Below, piece by piece: positions 15,757 through 24,332 of a stretch of DNA of 64,000 bases. The stretch spans positions 930,001 through 994,000 of the forward strand of contig NZ_CP050152.1 of NCBI RefSeq assembly GCF_011617245.1, read 5' to 3'. Position numbers and translations under genes: made by a program. The DNA is from Brevibacterium atlanticum (GTDB lineage Bacteria; Actinomycetota; Actinomycetes; Actinomycetales; Brevibacteriaceae). Each line of letters starts with the position of its first letter. Within the stretch, counting starts at the first letter, position 1. Below the pieces are notes generated by a model that saw nothing but the letters and a program-made list of their open reading frames with translations, made no database searches and had not been told where the DNA came from.

Positions 15757-17457
15757 GTGCCGACCATTCCTTCGTCAGGTTCGACCCTTCTGCGCAGAGC
15801 CGCTCGTCGGCGCCTCTCCCTCCTCATCCCGGGTGCCATCACGCTGTCGATGTGGCAGGTCTGTGAGGCGCTCGTGCCCGTGGCCATCGGCATCGTCGTC
15901 GACCGCGCGATCATCCCGCTGTCGTGGCCGATGCTCATCGTCTCGATCATCGGCGTCGGACTCCTGTTCACCGTGCTCAGCCTCGGCTACCGGTTCGGTT
16001 CCCGCTTCTGCAACGCCGCCCGTGAACACGAGGCACACGCACTGCGCGTCGAGATCACCCACGCCGCGCTCACCTCGGCGAACCTGCCTGCCGACCGCGC
16101 CTCGGGAGAGGTCCTCTCGATCGCCTCGGCCGATGCCGACACCGCAGCCATGTCCTTCCAGCAGGCCGGCCGTGGCATCGCCTCGGTGCTGGGCATGCTC
16201 ACCGCCGCCGTCTTCCTCCTCGTCGCCGATCCGGTGACCGGACTCGTCGTCCTCATCGCCGTGCCCATCGGGCTGATCATCGTCGCCCTGCCCGGCCGCT
16301 CGGTCTCGGCCAAGGCCGGCGCCCAGCTCGAGGCCGTGGCCCGTGCCGGACGGTCGGCCTCCGACCTCATGCACGGTCTGCGCGTGATCAAGGCGATGGG
16401 CGGCGAGCCGTGGGCGATCCGCCGCTACCGCATCACCTCCGACGAGGCGGCCACCGCAGGAATCGCCACCGGAGAACGCACCGGCCGCCTCGCCGGCCTC
16501 GGCGCCCTCGTGATGTCGATCGTCCTTGCCGCAGTCCTCATCGGCGCAGGCCTGCGCCTCATCGAAGGTCAGATGAGCGTGGGTGCCCTCATCGGCATCC
16601 TCGGCATGACCGCATTCCTCACCGAACCGATGCGGGCGCTCGCTGACATCGTCGGACAGTTCGCCCAATCCCACGGCGCCGCCTCCCGGATCGCCACACT
16701 CCTTCACGACATCGACGCCGCCGACGCCACCTCGGCGACCGCCCGCCCGGACGGTACGGACCGACCGGCCCCGCCGACCGTCACCCTCGACGACTCAGGT
16801 CTCTCCGTCAGAAACTGGGCCGTCGGAGCCGCTCGCAGCGTCGACTTCACCACCGCTTTCGGGGGACTGACCTGCATCGTCACCGAGCAGGCCGATCCCG
16901 CGGCGCACCTCCTCGGCGCTCTGGGTGGCCATGCCCGCGGGACGGGACCCGACCGGATGATCGTCTCCCCGCATACCGTCGACCTCTTCGAAGGGACGAT
17001 CCGCTCGAACATCACGATGATCGTCGGCACCACCGACCACCCGGTCACCGAGGATGTGCTCACGGCTTCGGGCACCGACGAACTCCTCGGCCTCGTCGAC
17101 GGCGGCCTTGACCACCGGATCCAGGAACTCGGCGGCAACCTCTCCGGCGGGCAGCGGCAACGCGTCGCGCTCGCCCGCGCCCTCGACGCCGACCCTGCCG
17201 TCCTCGTCCTTCACGAACCCACGACCGCCGTCGACGCCGTCACCGAGGCGCGCATCGCCGCGGGCGTGACCCGGCTGCGACGCGGCTCCGAGGCGACCGT
17301 CACCCTCATCCTCACCAGCTCACCGGCCTTCCTCGCCGCCGCCGACACCGTCGTTTACGTGCCCGCGACCGGGCCCGTGCTCGTCGGCGGCCACCATGAG
17401 CTGCTCGCCGCAGCGGACGGCACTGCCGAGGCCTACCGACAGGCAGTGACCCGGTGA
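15757..17457 (+). CDS. ABC exporter half-transporter with degenerate Walker A
   Basis: A 566-aa membrane domain plus nucleotide-binding domain. The signature LSGGQRQRVALARAL near residue 462 and the Walker B region AVLVLHEPT are intact. Where Walker A should lie (about 365-385) the sequence reads IVTEQADPAAHLLGALGG, with no GxxGxGKS/T. The H-loop His is also missing (LILTSSPAF). GTG 15757 is the likely start, because the frame upstream overlaps the divergent SDR. It overlaps the next gene by 4 nt (GTGA), so the two products probably form one heterodimeric exporter. Confidence 0.88.
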   Translation: MPTIPSSGSTLLRRAARRRLSLLIPGAITLSMWQVCEALVPVAIGIVVDRAIIPLSWPMLIVSIIGVGLLFTVLSLGYRFGSRFCNAAREHEAHALRVEITHAALTSANLPADRASGEVLSIASADADTAAMSFQQAGRGIASVLGMLTAAVFLLVADPVTGLVVLIAVPIGLIIVALPGRSVSAKAGAQLEAVARAGRSASDLMHGLRVIKAMGGEPWAIRRYRITSDEAATAGIATGERTGRLAGLGALVMSIVLAAVLIGAGLRLIEGQMSVGALIGILGMTAFLTEPMRALADIVGQFAQSHGAASRIATLLHDIDAADATSATARPDGTDRPAPPTVTLDDSGLSVRNWAVGAARSVDFTTAFGGLTCIVTEQADPAAHLLGALGGHARGTGPDRMIVSPHTVDLFEGTIRSNITMIVGTTDHPVTEDVLTASGTDELLGLVDGGLDHRIQELGGNLSGGQRQRVALARALDADPAVLVLHEPTTAVDAVTEARIAAGVTRLRRGSEATVTLILTSSPAFLAAADTVVYVPATGPVLVGGHHELLAAADGTAEAYRQAVTR

Positions 17458-19265
17458 GCGCGCCCACCACACACACGACGCTGACGATCGCCTCACGCCG
17501 TCGTTCTTTCTCCCACCTCGCCCCGCTGCTGCGGGCGAGAGCCGGATGGGTCGTCCTCCTCGTCGTCGCCGGACTCGCCAACGCCGGAGCCGGACTCGTC
17601 GGCCCGTGGGCGATCGGTCGCCTCGTTGACGAACTGCCCGCAGGGGCCGGAGAAGACGTCGTCTGGTTCTGCGCGATCGCCGTGGCCGTGGCCGGAATCG
17701 TCATGGCTCTCGGTACGTGGATCGGGGCGTGGGCGCTCGCCCACATCGCCATGCCCGTCGTCGCCGAGCTGCGCACTGACGTCGTCGACGCCGCGATGTC
17801 GCTGGAGTCCCAGCGGATCGAATCGACGGGCACCGGCGACCTCGTCTCCCGCGTCGCCGACGACTCCCGCAAGATCAGCGAGGCCGCCGCCCAAGTGCTG
17901 CCGCTCGTCGTCGAATCCCTCCTCGTCGTCATCGTCTCCGCCGCCGGGCTGGTCGCCATCGATTGGCGACTGGGCCTCGTCGGGCTCGTCGCCCTGCCGA
18001 TGTACTGGCTCACCCTGCGCTGGTATCTGCCCAGGTCAGAACCGATCTACAAGGAAGAGCGAGCCGCGTTCGGCCGCCGCGCCGGACGTCTCCTCGGAGG
18101 GCTGACAGGGGCACAGACCCTGCGCGCCTACCGCGCCGAAGAAGGGGAGATGACCCGCATCGACGCGGCCTCGGGCGAAGCCCGCGACCTCTCGATCCAT
18201 GTGTTCCGGTTCCTCACCCGCGCCTTCGGCCGCAACAACCGCGCCGAGGCGGTCGTGCTGTCCCTGCTGCTCATCGCCGGGTTCGCGCTCGTCTGGTTCG
18301 GCGAATCCACGGCCGGAGCCGTGACCACCGCGGCTCTCGTCTTCCACCGCCTGTTCAACCCCATCGGTGCGCTCGTCGGACTCTTCGACCAGGTCCAATC
18401 CGCCGGGGCCTCGCTCACCCGCATGGTCGGTGTCATCGACGAAGCGACAGCCTCGCCGAGGCGGCCGCGGACCGCCATCGATCGCGGCGCGACCGCGGCG
18501 CCTGCCCTCGTGATCGAGGACGTCTGGTTCACCTATGAGGAGGATCCGAACTCGGACAATCACGTGCTCACGGGCGTCGACCTGCGCATCGACTCCGGTG
18601 AGGTCGTCGCCGTCGTCGGCACCACGGGCGCGGGCAAGTCGACGTTGGCCCGCATCGCTGCGGGACTCTCGGCCCCCAGCCGGGGCCGGGCGATGCTGGC
18701 GAACGGTGGGACCGCCTCGGCGGGGGAAGAACCGGGGGAGGACCTGACCGCGCTGCCCGAATCCGTGCTCCGCGGACATATCGCCATGGTCGCGCAGGAG
18801 GTCCACACCTTCGTCGGAACCCTGCGGGAGAACATCGCCCTGCCCGTCGACGAGGCCCCTGACGACGCGATTCTCTCGGCCCTCGACACCGTCGGTGCCG
18901 ACTGGGCGCGCACCCTGCCGCAGGGTCTCGACACGGTGATCGGCGATGGCGGCCAGCGGCTGAGCCCGGTCCAGGAACAGACGATCGCCCTGGCCAGGCT
19001 GGTGCTCGCGGACCCGGACTTCGCGATCCTCGACGAGGCCACCGCCGAGGCAGGATCGGCCGGAGCGCATGTCCTCGAAGGATCGGCACGGGCGGCTTTG
19101 GCGGGCCGCGGCGCGCTCGTCGTCGCCCACCGTCTCAGCCAGGCTGAGACCGCCGACCGGGTGCTCGTCATGGACCACGGTCGCGTCGTCGAAGCCGGTA
19201 CCCATGCCGAACTCGTCGCCGCCGGCGGACGATACGCCGAACTCTGGGAAGCCTGGTCGGCTTAA
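17454..19265 (+). CDS. ABC exporter half-transporter with degenerate signature motif
   Basis: A 603-aa partner of the preceding protein. Walker A GTTGAGKST near residue 389, Walker B FAILDEAT and the H-loop VVAHRLS near 559 are all present. The LSGGQ signature is replaced by LSPVQEQ near 503. In a heterodimer, one ATP site would combine this Walker A with the partner's intact signature, and the other site would lack both. The start GTG 17454 overlaps the upstream stop. The exported substrate is unknown; drug, peptide or lipid export are all possible. Confidence 0.9.
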   Translation: MSAPTTHTTLTIASRRRSFSHLAPLLRARAGWVVLLVVAGLANAGAGLVGPWAIGRLVDELPAGAGEDVVWFCAIAVAVAGIVMALGTWIGAWALAHIAMPVVAELRTDVVDAAMSLESQRIESTGTGDLVSRVADDSRKISEAAAQVLPLVVESLLVVIVSAAGLVAIDWRLGLVGLVALPMYWLTLRWYLPRSEPIYKEERAAFGRRAGRLLGGLTGAQTLRAYRAEEGEMTRIDAASGEARDLSIHVFRFLTRAFGRNNRAEAVVLSLLLIAGFALVWFGESTAGAVTTAALVFHRLFNPIGALVGLFDQVQSAGASLTRMVGVIDEATASPRRPRTAIDRGATAAPALVIEDVWFTYEEDPNSDNHVLTGVDLRIDSGEVVAVVGTTGAGKSTLARIAAGLSAPSRGRAMLANGGTASAGEEPGEDLTALPESVLRGHIAMVAQEVHTFVGTLRENIALPVDEAPDDAILSALDTVGADWARTLPQGLDTVIGDGGQRLSPVQEQTIALARLVLADPDFAILDEATAEAGSAGAHVLEGSARAALAGRGALVVAHRLSQAETADRVLVMDHGRVVEAGTHAELVAAGGRYAELWEAWSA

Positions 19266-19281
19266 GCCGACGTGCCAGCCC

Positions 19282-20649
19282 TCAGCGCAGGCCGAGCACC
19301 GTGGTCGCGATCGTGAAGTAGAGGATGAGCCCGGTCGCATCGCAGAACGTGGAGATGAACGGGTTGGAGAACACTGCCGGATCCGCGCCGACCTTCTTCG
19401 CGATGATCGGCATCAGCCCGCCGACGGTCGCGGCCATTATGCACACCGACAGCAGGGTCAGGCCGATGACCAGGCCGATCGGCCACCCGTAGACGAGTCC
19501 GGCGATGATGAAGCCCAAGGTTCCGAGCACCGCCCCGAGCACGGCACCGACCCGCAGCTCTCGCCAGATCACCTTCCCGAGGTCGCGGATGCGCACCTCG
19601 CCGACGGCCAAGGCGCGTGTGACCGTGGTCGCTGCCTGGTTGCCGGTGTTGCCGCCTGTGCCGGTGAGCAGCGGGATGAAGAGGGCGAGGACGACGACCT
19701 GATCGAGCCGGTCCTCGTAGACCTCGAGCACTTGGACGGTGAGGATCGCGGACACGGCGAGGACGAGCAGCCACACGATGCGGCTTTTGACCAGCCGCAG
19801 GATCGTCGAGGACAGGTAGGAGCGGTCGAGCGGCTCCGTACCGGATCCGCGGGCGAAGTCCTCCGCGTCCTCCTCGTCGATGATGTCGAGGACATCGTCC
19901 ATGGTGAGGATCCCGACGAGGCGGTCCTCCTGATCGGTCACCGGCATGGCGATGAGCCGGTGGGAGAGGAACTCACGGGCGGCCTGCTCACGATCGGTCA
20001 GTGCGTGCGTGCTGATCGAATCCCGGACCATATCCCCGATGACGGTGTCACCGTCGGCGGCGAGGAGATTGCGTAGGGACACCACCCCGCGCAGCACCCG
20101 ACCCGGGCCGACCACGGGCAGAAGGTAGACGGTCTCGGGTCCGTCGATGCGGGCGTGGACGACCTCCATCGCCTCGGCGGCGGTCCAATCCTCGTGCAGA
20201 CCGAGCACCTCGGGGGACATATAGCGCCCGATCGCGGACTTCGGATAACCGAGGACCGCCGAGGTCATCGCCCGCTCCTCGGCGGTCAGGCCCTTCATCA
20301 GGCGGCTGGCCACGCTCGCGGGCAGTTCGCCGAAGAGCTCGGCACGGTCATCGGGGTCGAGGCCTTCGACGATGCCGGCGACCTCGGGTTCGCGGAGGTT
20401 GCCGATGAGTTCGGCCTGATAGGCCGGCGGAAGATCTTCGAAGACGTCGAGGGCTTCGGCCTTCGTCAGCACCCGAAACAGCATCGCCGACTGCAGCGGC
20501 GTCGACGTGTGGACGAGGCGGGCGATCTCGGCCTGCGGCACCTGCCGGGCCAGGTTCGCGATCTCGTCGAGGGCGGTCGGATCGATCCTGCCGGTGAGGG
20601 CGGATTCGAGTCGATCGGCCGCCGCCGGATCAGTGGTCATCTCCTCCAC
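19282..20649 (-). CDS. mgtE: Magnesium transporter MgtE
   Basis: A 455-aa Mg2+ channel. In order: an N-terminal superhelical domain (about 20-135), a CBS pair (MSPEVLGLHEDWTA near 142 and MVRDSISTHA near 205), then five membrane segments holding GGNTGNQAATTVTRALA near 335 and the PFIST-CD region at the end. It starts at GTG 20649, with GGTGGAGGAG upstream; ATG 20640 is an alternative. It follows the universal stress protein and sugar porter genes on the same strand with short gaps, a possible operon. No M-box fits in the 64-nt leader. Confidence 0.93.
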   Translation of the reverse strand: MEEMTTDPAAADRLESALTGRIDPTALDEIANLARQVPQAEIARLVHTSTPLQSAMLFRVLTKAEALDVFEDLPPAYQAELIGNLREPEVAGIVEGLDPDDRAELFGELPASVASRLMKGLTAEERAMTSAVLGYPKSAIGRYMSPEVLGLHEDWTAAEAMEVVHARIDGPETVYLLPVVGPGRVLRGVVSLRNLLAADGDTVIGDMVRDSISTHALTDREQAAREFLSHRLIAMPVTDQEDRLVGILTMDDVLDIIDEEDAEDFARGSGTEPLDRSYLSSTILRLVKSRIVWLLVLAVSAILTVQVLEVYEDRLDQVVVLALFIPLLTGTGGNTGNQAATTVTRALAVGEVRIRDLGKVIWRELRVGAVLGAVLGTLGFIIAGLVYGWPIGLVIGLTLLSVCIMAATVGGLMPIIAKKVGADPAVFSNPFISTFCDATGLILYFTIATTVLGLR

Positions 20650-20713
20650 GGGCGCTCCTCCACCTCGACGGTCCGCTGGTCGAGGTCCACCCTATGCCAT
20701 GGGTGCTTAAGCG

Positions 20714-21082
20714 TCAGAGACGGGTGCGGTCGGTGCGCACGGCGAGCACCGGAACGGGGGAGCGGAGGATGAGCCGTTGAGCGACGGAGCCGAGGACGGC
20801 CTTGCCCACCCGCGAGCGTCCGCGGACGCCGAGGACGAGCCGATCCACTTCGGGGTGCTCATCGATCTCGTCGATGACCGCGGTCACGGGGTCACGGTCG
20901 CCGCGACCGGACCGGTTGATGACGGTGATCTCGAGTCCGGCAGGGACCTCCTCGTCGTCGAAGTCATGCAGGGTGAGATTGATGAGAAGCAGTCCGGTGC
21001 TGCGTGACTGCGCTTCGGCGACGGCGGACTCGAGGGCCTTCCTGCCCTCGGGGCTGTCGGTGACGGCGACGGCGACTGACAT
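20714..21082 (-). CDS. Universal stress protein, UspA family
   Basis: A 122-aa single-domain protein. It begins MSVAVAVTDS and has the ATP-binding-type loop LVLGVRGRSRVGKAVLGSVAQRLIL and the terminal SPVPVLAVR strand. Members bind ATP or AMP and support stress survival. It lies 9 nt after the sugar porter stop, suggesting co-transcription. Confidence 0.9.
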   Translation of the reverse strand: MSVAVAVTDSPEGRKALESAVAEAQSRSTGLLLINLTLHDFDDEEVPAGLEITVINRSGRGDRDPVTAVIDEIDEHPEVDRLVLGVRGRSRVGKAVLGSVAQRLILRSPVPVLAVRTDRTRL

Positions 21083-21091
21083 GGTGGTTCC

Positions 21092-22537
21092 TCACTTCCG
21101 TCCGTACTCGGCTTTGAATTCGCGCTCGAACTGCGCGAGGTCCTTGTCCTTCGTCTCCGGCAGCAGGAAGGCGAGGAAGACGAAGGCGATCACGGCGATG
21201 CCGGCGAACATGCCGAAGGTCGCGGTCATGCCCATGCCCTGGATGAGCGGTGGGAAGAACTGGGCGACGACGGCGTTCATCATCCACAGGACGAACACGC
21301 AGATGCCCATCGCGAAGCTGCGGATCTTCATCGGGAAGATCTCCGAGAGCATCAGCCACGTCAGCGGACCGACGGTGCCCTGCATGCAGAAGACGAAGAG
21401 GACGAGGAAGGCGAGCACCGTCCAGGCCTGGCCTGGGCCAGCCGGAACGACGACCGCAGTGAGCGCGACGAGGGTGTGGAAGAGCGCGATGAGTGCGTAC
21501 CCGGTGAGGAACATGACCCGCCGAGGCAGCTTGTTGAGCAGGTACATGCCCAGGGAGATTCCGGCCAGGGAGAACACGCCGTTGGCGATGTTGCCGATGA
21601 TCGCGACCCCGGAGTCGAGGCCGGCGTTCGTCAGCAGCTGGGTGCCGTAGTACATCACAGAGTTGATGCCGGTGAGCTGCTGGAAGAACCCGATGCCGAC
21701 GCCGATGATCACCAGTCGCATCACCCAGCGGGTGCCGAGGTCGGACAGTCCGCCGGTGGACTCCTTGGCATCCTCGGCGGCGAGGTGGGTGACCTCGGCG
21801 ACCTCGGCCTCGGCGCGTTCGGGGGAGCGAACCTGTCTGAGCACGGCGAGGGCCTCGTCGGAGCGGCCCTGGGAGATCAGCCAGCGGGGACTCTCGGGTT
21901 GGAAGAGCATGCCCACGAGCAGGGCGATCGCCGGGGCGAGGGCGACGACCAGCATCCACCGCCAGATCGAGTCGACGTGGCCGAAGAAGTTGAAGATCAC
22001 CGCGTTGATGATGAAGGCCGCGAGCTGACCGCCGACGATCATCAGCTCATTGCGGGTGACGAAGCTGCCGCGCTTCTCCGAGGGTGCGATCTCGCCGAGG
22101 TAGACGGGCACCGTCGCGGAGGCGCCGCCGACGGCGATGCCGAGGACGAAACGGGAGCCGATGAGGAACTCGGCACCGGGGGCGAGGACGCAGCCGAGGG
22201 TGCCTGCGATGAAGACGCAGGCCAGCAGCAGGATCGTCTTCCTACGGCCCTGGGCGTCGGCGACGCGACCGCCGAAGACGGCACCGAAGGCCGCTCCGAC
22301 CATGAGGGAGGCGACGACGAGACCTTCGCTGAGCGGGCTCAGCCCGAAGTCCTCGCTGAGCGGTTCGAGGGCACCGTTGACGACTCCGGTGTCGTAGCCG
22401 AAGAGCAGACCGCCGAAGGTCGCGACCGTGGCGATGACGCCGAGGCGGTGGACCGGGCGGCCCGATCCCATGTGCGGGAGATCGAACTTCGTGTTCGGGG
22501 TGGATGTCGACTGGCGACGCGGATATCCGGTTGACAT
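21092..22537 (-). CDS. Sugar porter (MFS, SP family)
   Basis: An 481-aa, 12-TM proton-coupled sugar or inositol transporter. It has FGYDTGVVNGAL in TM1, GGRVADAQGRRK in the first loop, PESPRWLISQGR at the mid-loop, QQLTGINSVMYYG in TM7 and a PETKDKDLAQFE tail. These match the XylE/AraE/IolT group. ATG 22537 is preferred over TTG 22543 because GAGAGGAG needs the extra spacing. It leads a possible operon with usp and mgtE. The exact sugar is not determinable. Confidence 0.9.
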   Translation of the reverse strand: MSTGYPRRQSTSTPNTKFDLPHMGSGRPVHRLGVIATVATFGGLLFGYDTGVVNGALEPLSEDFGLSPLSEGLVVASLMVGAAFGAVFGGRVADAQGRRKTILLLACVFIAGTLGCVLAPGAEFLIGSRFVLGIAVGGASATVPVYLGEIAPSEKRGSFVTRNELMIVGGQLAAFIINAVIFNFFGHVDSIWRWMLVVALAPAIALLVGMLFQPESPRWLISQGRSDEALAVLRQVRSPERAEAEVAEVTHLAAEDAKESTGGLSDLGTRWVMRLVIIGVGIGFFQQLTGINSVMYYGTQLLTNAGLDSGVAIIGNIANGVFSLAGISLGMYLLNKLPRRVMFLTGYALIALFHTLVALTAVVVPAGPGQAWTVLAFLVLFVFCMQGTVGPLTWLMLSEIFPMKIRSFAMGICVFVLWMMNAVVAQFFPPLIQGMGMTATFGMFAGIAVIAFVFLAFLLPETKDKDLAQFEREFKAEYGRK

Positions 22538-22707
22538 GGACAACTCCTCTCCCCTTCAGTCCTAGCACACGGCGACCTGCGGCCGGGATCGGTGCTGCCG
22601 ATGAGGACCGGGAGACGCTCACAGCGATGGCCGGACTGATCAGAACGTTGCGGGCGACACTGCCGGAGGGGCTGCTCACCCGCATCGAGACCTACTCCGA
22701 AGCGAAC

Positions 22708-23193
22708 TCAGTCCTCGTCGTAGGAGTCGTCGATGACCTCGGGCATCCCGTCGATGACGGAGACCTCCTCGACGCCATCATCGGACAGGGCATCGACATC
22801 GAGGTCATCGCCGTCGAGTTCGGCGACCTCGGCATCATCGTCACCGGAGGAGACCATCTCATCTCCAGGGCGGTTGCCCTGTTCGGCCGCGGTCGTCGGA
22901 TCTGTATCGAGCTCACCATCGAGACCGGGGGCGTCATTCTCATCGTCCCAGCCGGCATCCTCGATGAGCGCATCGTCGGCTCCCTCGATGCCCGTGCCCT
23001 CGGGGCCGTCGGCGCCGGGCTCGACGAATGGCTCGTCCTGTCCGTCGGGGTCATCGTCGAGGTCGGCATCGAGATCCTCGGCATCTGCCTCGACCGCGTC
23101 GAGTTCGGGGTCGTCCAGTTCGTCGGCGGTCGGCTCGTCGACGGTGAGGTCGTCTTCCTGCCACTGGGTCGGGTCAGTTTCGAATTCGCTCAT
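22708..23193 (-). CDS. Highly acidic hypothetical protein
   Basis: A 161-aa protein, about one third Asp/Glu, with almost no basic residues and no cysteine; likely soluble and largely disordered. AAGGAG five bases before ATG 23193 supports the start over GTG 23199. Acidic Asp-rich proteins of this kind are common in actinobacteria (some carry DUF5709), but no domain is recognised with certainty. It stands alone between the sugar porter and an SDR gene, and its function is unknown. Confidence 0.75.
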   Translation of the reverse strand: MSEFETDPTQWQEDDLTVDEPTADELDDPELDAVEADAEDLDADLDDDPDGQDEPFVEPGADGPEGTGIEGADDALIEDAGWDDENDAPGLDGELDTDPTTAAEQGNRPGDEMVSSGDDDAEVAELDGDDLDVDALSDDGVEEVSVIDGMPEVIDDSYDED

Positions 23194-23296
23194 GGTCACT
23201 CCTTGCGACGACGTCGGCTGAGGGAACTTGTCGGGCCCTCATTCTTGCACGGGGTCCGGGGTCCCGGCCATGGGTCCGACGACAGGGTCGCGAGCG

Positions 23297-24178
23297 TCAG
23301 CGAGTACCGGCGGGCTGGCGGCCGCGCGCCGATCCGCGCTCACGCCGCAGCTGTGCGCGACCCGCTTTGCCTGTGCGACCGGTGAAGTGGTCCATCGTCT
23401 GATTCACTCCGAGGAAGTCCATGACCTTGTCGAAGGCTCGGGTCGGCAGCAGCCGCGCGCCGGGAACCCAGCGGACGAGCGAGGGCATGACGAGCTGTTC
23501 GCGTCCGGCTTCGATGGAGTCGAGGACGCGAGTGGCCACATCGGTCTCTTCGAGGATCGGCAGCAGCCGTGGGAACTTCGTCTGCACGCCCGCGAACATG
23601 CCGGTGTTGATGTAGAAGGGACACACGGCGAGAGTGTTGACGTGGCTGCCGTCGGCGCGGAGTTCGCCGCGCAATGATTCGGTGAAGCCGACAGCCGCCC
23701 ACTTGCTCGCCGAATAGTCGGTCTGCTTCGCCACCCCGGTCAGGCCAGCTGCACTGGCGATGGTGACCACGGAGCCGCGATCGCGTTCGATCATGCCCGG
23801 CAGGAAGGCCTTCGTCGACCAGTACAGGGCGAAGGTATTGACCTCGAAGACGCGCCTGATCGCCTCTTCATCGTTGTCCAGGAGCTTCTTGCCGGTGACG
23901 ACGCCCGCGCAGTTGATGAGGATGTCGATCGGACCGGTCTGGACCGCAGCGGCATCGACCTGGTCGGCGTCACCGACATTGAGGGCGAAGGCCCTGGCGG
24001 CCGTACCGCGAGCGGTGATCTCGCCCTGCACGGCCTCTCCGCTGTCGGAGGAGAGATCCCAGATGATGATCTCAGCGGCCCCGCGGGCCGCGGATTCGAG
24101 GGCCATGAGTCGGCCGATTCCGCTGCCGGCTCCGGTGATGAGCACCCGTGCGCCGGAGATGTCGGTTCCACGCTTCAT
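23297..24178 (-). CDS. Short-chain dehydrogenase (DHRS/SDR16C-like)
   Basis: A 293-aa protein with TGAGSGIGRLMA near residue 14, NCAGVV near 90, and the Ser plus Tyr-Lys triad in IASAAGLTG and YSASKWAAVGF. The C-terminal extension after about 240 (VPGARLLPTRAFDKVMDFLGV) is typical of long-chain alcohol or sterol-type SDRs. It starts at ATG 24178 with AAGGATG upstream. The basic tail RRERGSARGRQ is variable. The substrate is likely a hydrophobic alcohol or ketone, by inference. Confidence 0.86.
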   Translation of the reverse strand: MKRGTDISGARVLITGAGSGIGRLMALESAARGAAEIIIWDLSSDSGEAVQGEITARGTAARAFALNVGDADQVDAAAVQTGPIDILINCAGVVTGKKLLDNDEEAIRRVFEVNTFALYWSTKAFLPGMIERDRGSVVTIASAAGLTGVAKQTDYSASKWAAVGFTESLRGELRADGSHVNTLAVCPFYINTGMFAGVQTKFPRLLPILEETDVATRVLDSIEAGREQLVMPSLVRWVPGARLLPTRAFDKVMDFLGVNQTMDHFTGRTGKAGRAQLRRERGSARGRQPAGTR

Positions 24179-24332
24179 TCTTGTGCATCCTTGCAGTCGA
24201 TGTCGGTTCGGTTGCTTCCGGTCGCGGACACCGAAACGGTGACCCACGCAGAAGTTACTCAACAGTACATCAGTATGACGTGGGTCACCGCAAGGGGTGG
24301 GGTGTTCGGACCTGATACCCCACCGGTCGTGG

